A stretch of DNA of 64,000 nt, taken from positions 1 through 64,000 of the forward strand of contig JAFRPW010000026.1 of assembly GCA_017428945.1 (NCBI GenBank). Direction: 5' to 3'. Shown here piece by piece: positions 7,901-14,314 of this stretch. The notes beneath the pieces were generated by a model that worked only from the letters and a program-made list of their open reading frames with translations, ran no database searches and was not told the DNA's origin. The stretch is from Bacteroidales bacterium (lineage in GTDB: Bacteria; Bacteroidota; Bacteroidia; Bacteroidales; UBA932). The position numbers and the translations under genes were made by a program. Position 1 is the first letter of the stretch. Every line of letters begins with the position of its first letter.

Positions 7901-10042
7901 GACCTGCAAGGCCGTGGACTGCGTGTACTGGAGCGTCTGGACGCTGGAGATAGTGACATCCACCGCCGTGACGTTGATGTTACGGCTTCCGGTGTTGGCC
8001 GCATCGTCGGTGGCCACCAGACGGAGACGCTTCACGCCTGCGGCAGTGAAGTACTCGGAGAGGTCGAAGGAGAAGTCATACGTAGTGAGGTCGGCACTGG
8101 ATGCCTGGTTGACGTTCACCGTGCGGAGCAGGGTGTTCGTGTCGCGGTCGTAGATGTCCACGGTCGCGATGGTGTTCAACTGCTCCTCGTTGCCCACGGT
8201 CGTTACGGACTTGATGGCAGCGTGCAGGATGAACGAGCCGCCTGCGTTGCCGTAGAGCGGGGAGTTCTGGAAGGCCATTGACACGATGGTTCCCGATGCG
8301 GAGCCACCGCCACCGGTCCCCACGTTGAACTGCACCTCGTCGCCCACGTCCTCGCCGCCTGCGTTCACCATCTTAATCTTCACAACGCCCGCCGTCTCGG
8401 TATCCACTTCCAGTCCGGCAGGGAGATGCGTGTACGCACCGCCGGTGGAGAAAGCGTCAGTGCCGTCCTCCTCCGGCTCGTCGGATGCCTCAAGGTCGGA
8501 GCCGCCACCGCCGAAGTCCTTCCACAGTCCCACCTCGGAAAAGTCCGCGACCGCGCCGGAGAACATCTTCGTCTCCATCGTGTTCTCGGCCACAAGGTAG
8601 GAAATGATAAGGCCGCGCTTGGCGTAGGTAACGCCGCTTGACTGCTGGTAAGCGATGAGACGCTCAACGGCAGACTGGAGCGTGTAGTAGTCACCCACGG
8701 ACGGAGCACCGCAGAGGTTGTTGATGATGATGTAGTTCTCACTGCCGGCAGCAAGGGAACCGAAGTCCTTCCAGTTGTCCGGATTGAGCCAGTCCACATC
8801 GTCAGTGGTAAGGCCGACGAACTGGTAGGTCTTCCACACCGTAGCGGAGATAGCGAAGGACATCATAAGGCCCTTCACCGCCTTGTCGTTGGCCTTCGCC
8901 ACGTGCACGGCAGAGAGGCTCTGATGCTCGTTGTCCACGAGGGTGTAGAAGCCGCCGCCGGTCAGGGGATTCTCCACGGTCGGATTGTAGATGGCAGCAG
9001 GAACGTCCAGTGCGGTCAGCTCATCGCCGATGTTATCCAAGCGGTCGTTGATGGTCGCGAGTTGCGCATCCACGTAGGTCTTGGTCGCGAGGTCGAGGGT
9101 TGTTACGTTCCAGAAGTTGTTGTTAATGCTCCTGGTCGTAATGATTGCCACGCGGTTGGCCGCTACGGTTATAGGCGATTCCTCCGGTTCTTCCTCCAAC
9201 TCCTCGGTAACCGGTATGAGGAATAAGCCGGAATGGAAGTTAGTGTACGTGCCCGCAGTGGTTGCAAGGTAGAATTTCGGCTGGTCAGAGGTGTTCGGAG
9301 TAGTCGTAGGCGTAGCAACGCCCATGAACTTGTATCCGGTCTTGACAAGCGTCTGGAGATTCGTAAGCAGTCCGGTGAGGGTCGCATCGTCCGTCACGCC
9401 CGCAAGGAAGGCAATTACCTCGTTGAAGTTCTCGATGGCCGTTGTGGGGTCTCCGTTCAAGAGGGTGTTCAGAGCCGTCTGGAGAGCAGAGACATCATTT
9501 TCCAAATCGTAGATGTCTTCCTGCGCCTGGTCCATGTCTTCCTCCAAGTCCGTGACGCGGGTAAGGTCCAGTTCAGTGCCGCCACCTTCTTCGCCGGTAC
9601 TGTGCCACTCGCCATCCACCACGTCGTAGAGAGGTCCAGGGACCTCGCTTCCTACGATGGCCCACCATCCCGCTTCCGGATTCGGATAAGCGGCCTGCAA
9701 AGCGGCAAGTGTAGCGAACAGTCCCTTGCAGGGCTGCTTCACCTTATAAGCATCAAGAGTACCCTTCACCTTGAGATTGCCTTCCACTGTCGCGTCACCG
9801 CCGACATTCGTTTTGCCGTTGACGGTAAGGTCTCCGTCAATGACCTCGTTATGCCGACCGGTGGTCTCGGTCACGGTCACTGCATTCTCCCAGATGCGCT
9901 CATATTTATTCCAGCGGTACTTCGTCCCGTCTTGTTCAGAAGCACCGATAAAGGCGTAGTCACCCTCTTTGCCTCCCTCCGGGTGTTCGGCCCAGAGAGC
10001 GTCAATGGTGGCGAATACGCCAAGGTTTCTCAAATCACTCAT
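1979..10042 (-). CDS. Giant phage tail/receptor-binding protein diversified by the DGR
   Basis: This 2,687-residue protein is the DGR target. The N terminus has two related segments, GVFATIDALW...GDYAFIG (about 8-35) and GLFATLAALQ...WWAIVG (about 105-130), of a type seen in phage structural proteins, then a short coiled-coil stretch. About 915-1110 looks like a LamG/concanavalin-type sandwich (QFAFCAKNL, YLNGEEVA). About 1914-2080 has leucine-rich repeats (LTNLNLGELPFLKVLNV). The last 70 residues look like the C-type-lectin fold of DGR variable proteins; codons 2627-2668 contain the variable repeat, ending in GSRLAFRG. The start ATG overlaps the stop of the upstream gene by four bases (ATGA), so translation is probably coupled. 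The likely role is host recognition at the tail tip. The assignment as receptor-binding protein is inferred from the DGR; adhesin or decoration protein are alternatives. Confidence 0.88.
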   Translation of the reverse strand: MSDLRNLGVFATIDALWAEHPEGGKEGDYAFIGASEQDGTKYRWNKYERIWENAVTVTETTGRHNEVIDGDLTVNGKTNVGGDATVEGNLKVKGTLDAYKVKQPCKGLFATLAALQAAYPNPEAGWWAIVGSEVPGPLYDVVDGEWHSTGEEGGGTELDLTRVTDLEEDMDQAQEDIYDLENDVSALQTALNTLLNGDPTTAIENFNEVIAFLAGVTDDATLTGLLTNLQTLVKTGYKFMGVATPTTTPNTSDQPKFYLATTAGTYTNFHSGLFLIPVTEELEEEPEESPITVAANRVAIITTRSINNNFWNVTTLDLATKTYVDAQLATINDRLDNIGDELTALDVPAAIYNPTVENPLTGGGFYTLVDNEHQSLSAVHVAKANDKAVKGLMMSFAISATVWKTYQFVGLTTDDVDWLNPDNWKDFGSLAAGSENYIIINNLCGAPSVGDYYTLQSAVERLIAYQQSSGVTYAKRGLIISYLVAENTMETKMFSGAVADFSEVGLWKDFGGGGSDLEASDEPEEDGTDAFSTGGAYTHLPAGLEVDTETAGVVKIKMVNAGGEDVGDEVQFNVGTGGGGSASGTIVSMAFQNSPLYGNAGGSFILHAAIKSVTTVGNEEQLNTIATVDIYDRDTNTLLRTVNVNQASSADLTTYDFSFDLSEYFTAAGVKRLRLVATDDAANTGSRNINVTAVDVTISSVQTLQYTQSTALQVGGSAKSIPLYKFANNASDRGINAITEIYLNGEWQVLGQAVITDTYSHGVSINPNNCLGSVLTHGAYPIRVHGVDVASGVVGNYLYTGIFVINESSTAPLVVESWLSETVNPVVKLYETITVNYAVYDPTTTAATAVVYLDGTAVSTHTAYRSSAYTYTHQVTGVASNGTVSQVVKVGCRTAYGVEASFLVSGSVIDAALKDGAIYAFDFSSRSNDEADHSIVSGSYNIALTGANYSTNGFGVLNGERVLAIKEDVTGVLNHKPFSVNSIENNGLGIQFAFCAKNLTDDDAVLMQCFDEGTGAGFYVTGRHVGIYCSTGQTNASEERAYKQGEKVTVGIVVEPVAEGLGQTRQGTTYYFIKLYLNGEEVAAIGYVAGRSNLIQQQNITFDGTEGDFYLYYMLAWEDYFLFDQAFQNYLVKLTATEDMATEFAFENVMASQAVTELGVQSTKLRPQAAALAERGMPYFIEAPYNGGNIEGLDETTSTKDQIYVNLYHVNPQRPWLSFIAYDVARRNQGTTSAKRPVKNPRYYLAKKKGSTYVKATGQGGTSIVPMYTRAQIVAMGYDGELWDKAAALFAINKIQLFDNSIPVDIITVKVDYSDSSNANDCGICDMMNATFRALGANYMTPAQRAFNGTWKKGSVELTGLVMNHSTANFPIAMFRSKSDTGSEPYFHAKGNWKEDKKEQTALGFIDTPGYTKGCLNYGDFIEFYGLSGESMDDETTRFLATSGLDTSKVYVLTQYCGPSYKVMRYVDGAWAAQTGSMVQNANGSWTVTGDVVNPTDGFELLNYQGMDWFKGVASVSDMMAPSDQFSKWVQALIDGGDISVQTVPAWTYYYESLVDDDDLAIAYALGKKVPYNLYRWMLFCNSCDWDTYHGTDGDGGAARLALWRTDLWKYANPYANMAYDVFTDYLAAVDQRAKNMQPMWFLEDGCSIVTVNGVHQLKNADNQEYSVATGMMPMRMYPNKVYDCDTCNGKDNDGGQTVDPEVDPNKLTDATFTNPYAGYMSVLFRNIYLQQEVYVDGNGTLLNLKTVAAAMRSCTGTVDGLTLHPFSPEGATHFFVDQRIKRWQKKVSSYDGERKYIDFTGTTADTLYFYALQGLGLTSLPAFIERRWRFRDGFYGTGDFFSGVLSGRIACSSNSAGITIKAAKAGYFGVGNDSSGSLAESVYLEAGQTHRFTQFLHDAGTLLYIYQADRMSKIDLSEITLSDNFNFGVMTLAEEIHIGSGSYGVASGLTYSHLTNLNLGELPFLKVLNVQNTEITTIDCSSCPRLQSLYAAGSQLQRADIADGSKITLMQLPATYNYLKLRYLPNLQISGITLANPASIRTLIVENCTHIDSMTLLRTLSQTSGTALAVVRATPIVASGDGSDLDDLADLALSGLDANLSAQASPAIEGSYQLTKYQDEDTIEGWEDEFPELTITNTPCTVIEFDDSESDCENISNLDNETGYKYNGTTYAPSGHINAILARRHAVLGKLQSDGAMLIAQLSDEDRTKYADGTAANLKGDRDENAADEGDVYMFEPHYFYKGINDYLNNKKYQAYSSLATTPQDAGKDSVKVLLSALTTFEGRGLAVSNMSAGATVEDALATYATYNVYKIDVQGVSVIRFPACVSGTYGAAFANSAGECISTVRLGSLNGYTNGDYLFTNVPSGAKWLYFTTVQALDANCFANYCVKAYSTDIVAVEPDWVEHAECLCGIYEANCQNDIMRSISGVAATNNMQCGQYTELAAARKSGSGFQCVDYEMSKDVANLFYAKYGTRDSQMQCGYGSNTTASVAGKTDFLGMQDTINPNGATTLGYYYNSGGTLTSLAAVNVMGYENWQGDSGEWMDTRRVGVANGARLTDSLGTARATKTGVWQIKMNDGTTREVQGQVATSNNITKVHNGRFMDVIATYANSTSTSGYADYHYYSGSSSRVVLRSYSYANACGGVACAVASDDSSRAASYYGSRLAFRGTIRWAASVAAYKAATMAA
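2047..2163 (-). repeat. DGR variable repeat (VR), 3' end of the tail gene
   Basis: This is the copy of the template repeat inside the tail gene, covering codons 2627-2666. Twelve codons differ from the template: residues 2636 (Asn to Tyr), 2637 (Asn to Ser), 2638 (Asn to Tyr), 2642 (Asn to Cys), 2647 (Tyr to Cys), 2649 (Asn to Val), 2651 (Asn to Ser), 2652 (Asn to Asp), 2656 (Asn to Arg), 2658 (Asn to Ala), 2659 (Thr to Ser) and 2660 (Asn to Tyr). One template AAC codon (2640) is unchanged. The 3' end (GGTTCCCGTCTTGC on the coding strand) is identical in both copies and has no A, so it is the likely initiation site of mutagenic homing. Confidence 0.95.
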
Positions 10043-10683
10043 TGCATAAGTTCATTACAAGTGTTCAACAATGCCGCAGCAACCTCCGTCTGTCCTATGA
10101 CAGAAGCAACAAGGTTCGCTGCCCTGTACACTATTGCCCGGCGCAGCTTCTCGCACAAGTCAATACTCCCGTCCACGATGGCGGGGATTGGCAGGTACTG
10201 TGCACGACGGACATACACGGAATCTCCTGCGGTGCAGGAATAGAACTCCAGCACCTGCCCGGCCGGCTGCGTAGTGATAGCTACGACGGGCCTCTGGGGG
10301 TTCCCCTTGATACCCGGGTAGCGGCTGCGCTGCATGGCGTATTCGGGGTCATCCTCCGTGATTGCGACGCTTACGGGATAATCCCAGTCGCTCATCATGA
10401 AGGACACAAGGCGCATGAAGTCATCCGGGAGAAGGATTCTCCCGCTTCCATAACCGTGGGCACTGTCCCAGTCAACGCTATCCCCGAAGTGCTTTCCTCC
10501 GTCAAGGAGGTGCAAAGGGGCGGTTCCTTCAACAAGCCGGGCGGCATCGACTATTTTGCTTTCGATGATTTCCTCAAGGGAAAGCGTGTCAATGTCGCCC
10601 GTCTGGAACAGTTGCTCACTGGTCATGTTCTGATCCAGGACTATGCGGATGTCCTCTTTCAGTTCGCTGACCGAGTACTGCAT
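10039..10683 (-). CDS. Putative head-tail adaptor/neck protein
   Basis: A 214-residue protein between the capsid genes and the giant tail gene. Its N-terminal part is helical and acidic (SELKEDIRIVLDQ), followed by a mixed segment with LLPDDFMRLVSFMMSDW and a C-terminal helical part. Genes of this size and place in short-tailed phages usually encode the adaptor that joins portal to tail; similar patterns (a plate-like protein with a beta core mentioning substrate values and a short C-terminal helix) occur in such adaptors. Its stop codon overlaps the tail gene start (ATGA). No defining motif is seen, so the function is inferred from context. Confidence 0.55.
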   Translation of the reverse strand: MQYSVSELKEDIRIVLDQNMTSEQLFQTGDIDTLSLEEIIESKIVDAARLVEGTAPLHLLDGGKHFGDSVDWDSAHGYGSGRILLPDDFMRLVSFMMSDWDYPVSVAITEDDPEYAMQRSRYPGIKGNPQRPVVAITTQPAGQVLEFYSCTAGDSVYVRRAQYLPIPAIVDGSIDLCEKLRRAIVYRAANLVASVIGQTEVAAALLNTCNELMQ

Positions 10684-10697
10684 ACGGCTATCCTCCT

Positions 10698-11354
10698 TTA
10701 GAGTTCTGCCCCATTGATGGTGAACTTAATCTTGTTAGCCGCTGCCTTCTGCTTCGCCAGAGCTTTGGTGCGAACTGCCGAAGGGGTGAAACCGAAATTC
10801 TTGATGAGGTACTGGCGGGCATCCTCAAAGCAGGAAACGTCAATGATGGCGAATCCGTTCTCATCGGTTCCGGTCACCTTGGGTGAGTTGTCATCCTCGG
10901 ATTCCGTTCCTTCTGAACTCTCGGTATTCTCTGGCTCTGCTGGAGCCGGTGCGGGTGTAGCGGCAGGAGCCGGGGCCTCCGGTTCGGGTTCAGTCACAAC
11001 GGGAGCAGGGGTTTCAACGGCTGCGGGGGCAGGTGTCTCCACCTTGGGGGCTTCAACAACTGGAGCCGGTGCGGGTGTAGCGGCCACAACGGGAGCGGAA
11101 GCGGGCTTGGGGTCGGCAACTTCCCTCACGAACTCGGACTTTACAAGGATAATCCTTCCCGTGCGGAAGTGCTTGCTGGTCTCAATGATTGCCTGCTGGG
11201 CCGGGTTGTCGGTTCTGTATGTGGCGGGAGTAACGCCATAGGCGGTGATGCTTCCTCCGGTGAAGTGGACAATGAGTTTGCCCCTTCCCGCAGGAAGAAT
11301 GGCCTGCCATTCGACAAGGTTTCGTACTCCGTAGGTCTTTCTAAAGATTTTCAT
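10698..11354 (-). CDS. Phage protein with Pro/Ala-rich linker, function unknown
   Basis: This 218-residue protein has a compact N-terminal part (about 1-72, with LPAGRGKLIVHFTGGSI), a long linker of Pro, Ala, Val and Glu (about 80-150), and a C-terminal part (about 160-218, with ARQYLIKNFGFTPSAVRTK) that resembles a small helix-turn-helix or SAP-like fold. It lies just after a terminator that follows the capsid gene, in the structural operon. It may be a minor capsid, head-decoration or head-tail component. I do not recognise the family. Confidence 0.6.
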   Translation of the reverse strand: MKIFRKTYGVRNLVEWQAILPAGRGKLIVHFTGGSITAYGVTPATYRTDNPAQQAIIETSKHFRTGRIILVKSEFVREVADPKPASAPVVAATPAPAPVVEAPKVETPAPAAVETPAPVVTEPEPEAPAPAATPAPAPAEPENTESSEGTESEDDNSPKVTGTDENGFAIIDVSCFEDARQYLIKNFGFTPSAVRTKALAKQKAAANKIKFTINGAEL

Positions 11355-11381
11355 CTTGCTTCGTTTTTTGAGTTTTCAATT

Positions 11382-11415
11382 AAAAAGGGGAGGGGACTTT
11401 TGCGTCACCCTCCCC
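11382..11415 (-). terminator. Intrinsic terminator after the major capsid gene
   Basis: On the minus strand an eight-pair G/C stem (GGGGAGGG with CCCTCCCC) is followed at once by TTTTT. It lies 26 bases past the capsid stop codon. It probably lowers transcription of the downstream adaptor and tail genes compared with the capsid gene. Confidence 0.75.
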
Positions 11416-11441
11416 AATAAGGGCGGCTTTGTCAAAACCGA

Positions 11442-13010
11442 TTAGCCTGCGTAGAACGAACCGTTGTATTCCTCCCAGTAGGCATTAGCCGCAGGAGTAA
11501 CGGTGGCTGCGTGGTACTGCCACATCTGACCGAACTGTGCGTTAGAGGCAATGCCCGGGCAGTCCTGCAGCAGGTAGTAAACACGACCGTCAACAAGGTC
11601 GTTTCCGGTAGGAGCCGTTGCGGCATCCCAGTACACGATGGTGACGGCATCTGCGTTGGCGGCAGAGCCTTCGCCGTCCACCCAGATATGGCAGGAACCC
11701 TTGAGGCCGAGGCAATCCCACTTGAGGATGCCGGTGCGCTTGGCTTCCTGACCTTCGATGCGGTCCTCGAAGGAGTGCTCCGCGGTGCGTGCGTAGTGCA
11801 CGAGACGGTCGTAACCGATGACTGCACCGGAGTTGGACCACTTGAGACGATCCAGGGTGCGCTCCTGCTTGATGTCGAGGTCACCGAAGATGGAGGTGAT
11901 GCGGGTCACCTTCCAGCCGACGGGGTTAATCGCCGAGGTGATGGTGATTTCCGGGTGGTTGGAGTAGTCGATGCACTGGAGCTGCTCAAGCAGGTTGGTG
12001 CCCACGAGGAACACGCCTCCTTCGGGAACATCCTCGCCGTTCTTGAACATCTTCAGGAGGGCGATGAGTTCCTCGATGGTCCATGCGCCTTCGTGCTGGA
12101 GCTCACGCTTGAACTGCCAACGGACACCCTCGCAGGTGTACACGTACTGGTTGCCCATGTTCTTGTCCGCTTTCACGAGGAACTTGGACTTGCGGGAAGC
12201 CCACAGTGTACGGTTGGCCTTGCGCTTGTAGTTGCGGATGGCCTTCTCGGCGATGACTGCCTCGTTGAACGGGATGCGCTTCTTCTGGGAATCGAAGTAG
12301 TCGGACACCACCTGGTTCATACCGGACTTCTGGAGGTACAGACGCTCCGGAGTGGGCAGGATGAGGTCGGGTTCAACTTCCTTCTGGGTCTCGTAGAGGG
12401 CATTCACGAGGAACACGAGATAGGTGCCGGCAGGGATGGCGGGGCACTTGCAGAACTCGTCGGTGGCGTTGTCCTTTGGACCGTTTACGGCACGGACAAT
12501 AGGATTGTTCGACACGGGGTCAACGCCGGTGACAAAGAGCATGAGGTCCTTACCGGGAGTGGCGGACTGTCCGTCCTCGGTGTAACCGTCAACGTCCTTG
12601 ACGAGCACGGTGTCGTAGGGATGGAAATACTTCTGGTACTTCGCGTCCACGGGGAGAACGGCGGTCTGGCCAGAAGATGCTGCAAGCGCGGCACTGGTCT
12701 CGCAGCCGTCGGCCGGCTCGTCCAGCATGTAGTGGTCCACCTCGGGGGAAGTGACAGTCACTTTCTTCGCTTTCAGCATCAGCTGCATAAGAGGGTTATC
12801 GTCCTTTTCAAATTCGAAGAGGTCTTCGTCAATGTCAGGAACGATAAGGTTTCCGGGGTCAATACCACCCTGAGCAGCCGCTGCGCCGCTGACGGTAGTG
12901 GGCTGACCGGGAACCTGTGAAGGGAGACCCGCAGAACCGGGTCCGGGGGTGGGGGTTACAGAAGTCGGCTGCACCACCTCACCAGTCACAACAGTTGCTG
13001 TTTCTGCCAT
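11442..13010 (-). CDS. Major capsid protein (HK97-fold, DUF5309/SU10-like)
   Basis: This 522-residue protein forms the phage head shell. It starts with a Pro/Gly/Thr-rich segment (about 1-45) and an acidic helical part (DIDEDLFEFEKDDNPLMQ). The central part has the alternating helix/strand pattern of HK97-fold capsid proteins, with AVIAEKAIRNYKRKANRTLW, GGVFLVGTNLLEQLQ and VTRITSIFGDLDIKQ; the region RTGILKWDCLGLKG recalls capsid proteins of the DUF5309/SU10 type. The C terminus (about 440-522) is an added beta-rich part. It lies directly downstream of the putative scaffold gene, the usual order. The fold is assigned by pattern only. Confidence 0.8.
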   Translation of the reverse strand: MAETATVVTGEVVQPTSVTPTPGPGSAGLPSQVPGQPTTVSGAAAAQGGIDPGNLIVPDIDEDLFEFEKDDNPLMQLMLKAKKVTVTSPEVDHYMLDEPADGCETSAALAASSGQTAVLPVDAKYQKYFHPYDTVLVKDVDGYTEDGQSATPGKDLMLFVTGVDPVSNNPIVRAVNGPKDNATDEFCKCPAIPAGTYLVFLVNALYETQKEVEPDLILPTPERLYLQKSGMNQVVSDYFDSQKKRIPFNEAVIAEKAIRNYKRKANRTLWASRKSKFLVKADKNMGNQYVYTCEGVRWQFKRELQHEGAWTIEELIALLKMFKNGEDVPEGGVFLVGTNLLEQLQCIDYSNHPEITITSAINPVGWKVTRITSIFGDLDIKQERTLDRLKWSNSGAVIGYDRLVHYARTAEHSFEDRIEGQEAKRTGILKWDCLGLKGSCHIWVDGEGSAANADAVTIVYWDAATAPTGNDLVDGRVYYLLQDCPGIASNAQFGQMWQYHAATVTPAANAYWEEYNGSFYAG

Positions 13011-13042
13011 AATAAACTGATTTTATAGGTTGATGGAATGAT

Positions 13043-13765
13043 TTATTTTGCTTGTTCTGCTATGTCGAAGATGGGATTGGAGCGTTTGCGCTTCGTGCCG
13101 CCTGCGGTAGCATCAGTGCCGCCGAGAGGGACAGTACCGTCACCCTTTGCACCCTTCTTCAACTTCTCGTCAATCTTGGAATTGCGGCCACGGATTTCTC
13201 CGTCCTTCGATGCATTTGCAATATCGGTCTCATAGTTGAGGCCGTTTGCAACCATCTTCAATGTCTCGGGAGTGACCTTTCCGCAGATGTAGTCGTGGAC
13301 GATTCCGGAAAGGGCATTCATCACGGCATCCTTCGCCTCATCTCCCACTTCCGCAGCGAAAGCGTCAATGTTGGCTCCGGTTGCCTCTATGTTGTCATCA
13401 TACTCCTTGTTGAGTTTCTCGGATTCCTTTAGCTGCTCAAGATAGTCCTTGCGGGCATCTTCCAGCTGCTTCTGGAATTCCGGGTCCTCGGCACGCTCGG
13501 CGATGTCCGGGCCGTACTGGCGAACAAGCCAAAGGATAGGGTCCTCTCCCCGCTTGATACGCATAAAGAGACCGGAGTTGCGCGGGTCTGCTGAAAGGAA
13601 GTTGGAGAAATCCTGCTCACGCTGGGCGAGAGTGTTCTTCTCGTTCTCAAGAGCCTCGAAGTCCTGACCTACCTGGTCGAATATCTCGTCATCGTTGGCG
13701 AACTGACGGTCGGGATACCTGCCGGAAAGGAAGGCGTCTCGTTTGGACTTTGCTTGTTCTGCCAT
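13043..13765 (-). CDS. Putative capsid scaffold protein
   Basis: A 240-residue, highly charged, mainly helical protein, with likely coiled coil at about 30-55 and 90-130 (DFEALENEKNTLAQREQDF, QLEDARKDYLEQLKESEKL). The C terminus is basic (GTKRKRSNP), typical of scaffold proteins, whose basic tail binds the inner face of the capsid protein. It lies 32 bases before the capsid gene and is the first gene after a promoter-like box at 13800-13807, so the scaffold, capsid, adaptor and tail genes probably form one transcription unit. Function is inferred from composition and position. Confidence 0.7.
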   Translation of the reverse strand: MAEQAKSKRDAFLSGRYPDRQFANDDEIFDQVGQDFEALENEKNTLAQREQDFSNFLSADPRNSGLFMRIKRGEDPILWLVRQYGPDIAERAEDPEFQKQLEDARKDYLEQLKESEKLNKEYDDNIEATGANIDAFAAEVGDEAKDAVMNALSGIVHDYICGKVTPETLKMVANGLNYETDIANASKDGEIRGRNSKIDEKLKKGAKGDGTVPLGGTDATAGGTKRKRSNPIFDIAEQAK

Positions 13766-13799
13766 ATCTTATCTGTTTGGTTTATGTAACTTTACTGCA

Positions 13800-13807
13800 C
13801 AAATATA
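13800..13807 (-). promoter_or_regulatory. Putative promoter for the capsid-tail operon
   Basis: The minus strand reads TATATTTG, matching TAnnTTTG, 34 bases before the scaffold start codon. No clear TTTG -33 box is present. It lies back to back with the plus-strand box at 13854-13861. Confidence 0.5.
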
Positions 13808-13853
13808 AATTTGGCTTTTGTAAGGTTTATTTTATTTATTACATAAGAATTAT

Positions 13854-13861
13854 TAAATTTG
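13854..13861 (+). promoter_or_regulatory. Putative promoter for the terminase pair
   Basis: TAAATTTG matches the -7 form and lies 18 bases before the ATG at 13880. No well-placed TTTG box is seen upstream. Confidence 0.45.
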
Positions 13862-13879
13862 CGAGGATGCAGAACTGCA

Positions 13880-14314
13880 ATGAAAAACGTCGGTAGTACA
13901 TTTGAATACGAGGATGCACGCAATGAAGACCTCATGCGTGCATATAAGAAGGCTTTGTCCGAATCCGGAGGAAGCGCAGCAGATGTGTATCGTAAAGTTG
14001 CAGAAATGCCGGCCCAACGCTTCTATGTAAGCGAGGAAAGGGCTGCAATCGTCATATCAAACATACACAAGGGCAGAAGTATAGCTAACATGCGTGCAAA
14101 CAAAAGGGAAATGTATGAGGAGATTTACCGTCGGGTTTTATTGCTCCAGAAGGAGAGGCCCGGCGATTCTATTTATGACTTGACCTTTGAGGTTGTCCAG
14201 CAGCCCGCGCCCAAGTTCTATCTCACTCCGGAATCTACCCGGGTGCTCATTCATTACATCAAGAAACAATGGTACGAGCAGAGGAAAAAGAAACTCCGGC
14301 ACTTGTTCATGTAG
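13880..14314 (+). CDS. Protein preceding terminase, possible small terminase subunit
   Basis: A 144-residue basic, helical protein (start at the ATG; an upstream TTG overlaps the promoter box). It contains two related segments: PAQRFYVSEERAAIVISNIHKG (about 37-58) and PAPKFYLTPESTRVLIHYIKK (about 108-128), so it looks internally duplicated; in between is YEEIYRRVLLLQKERPGDSIYDL. Its end overlaps the large terminase gene by 46 bases, which argues for coupled translation. Small terminase subunits often sit here and bind DNA, but no helix-turn-helix motif is clear. I do not recognise a named family. Confidence 0.65.
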   Translation: MKNVGSTFEYEDARNEDLMRAYKKALSESGGSAADVYRKVAEMPAQRFYVSEERAAIVISNIHKGRSIANMRANKREMYEEIYRRVLLLQKERPGDSIYDLTFEVVQQPAPKFYLTPESTRVLIHYIKKQWYEQRKKKLRHLFM

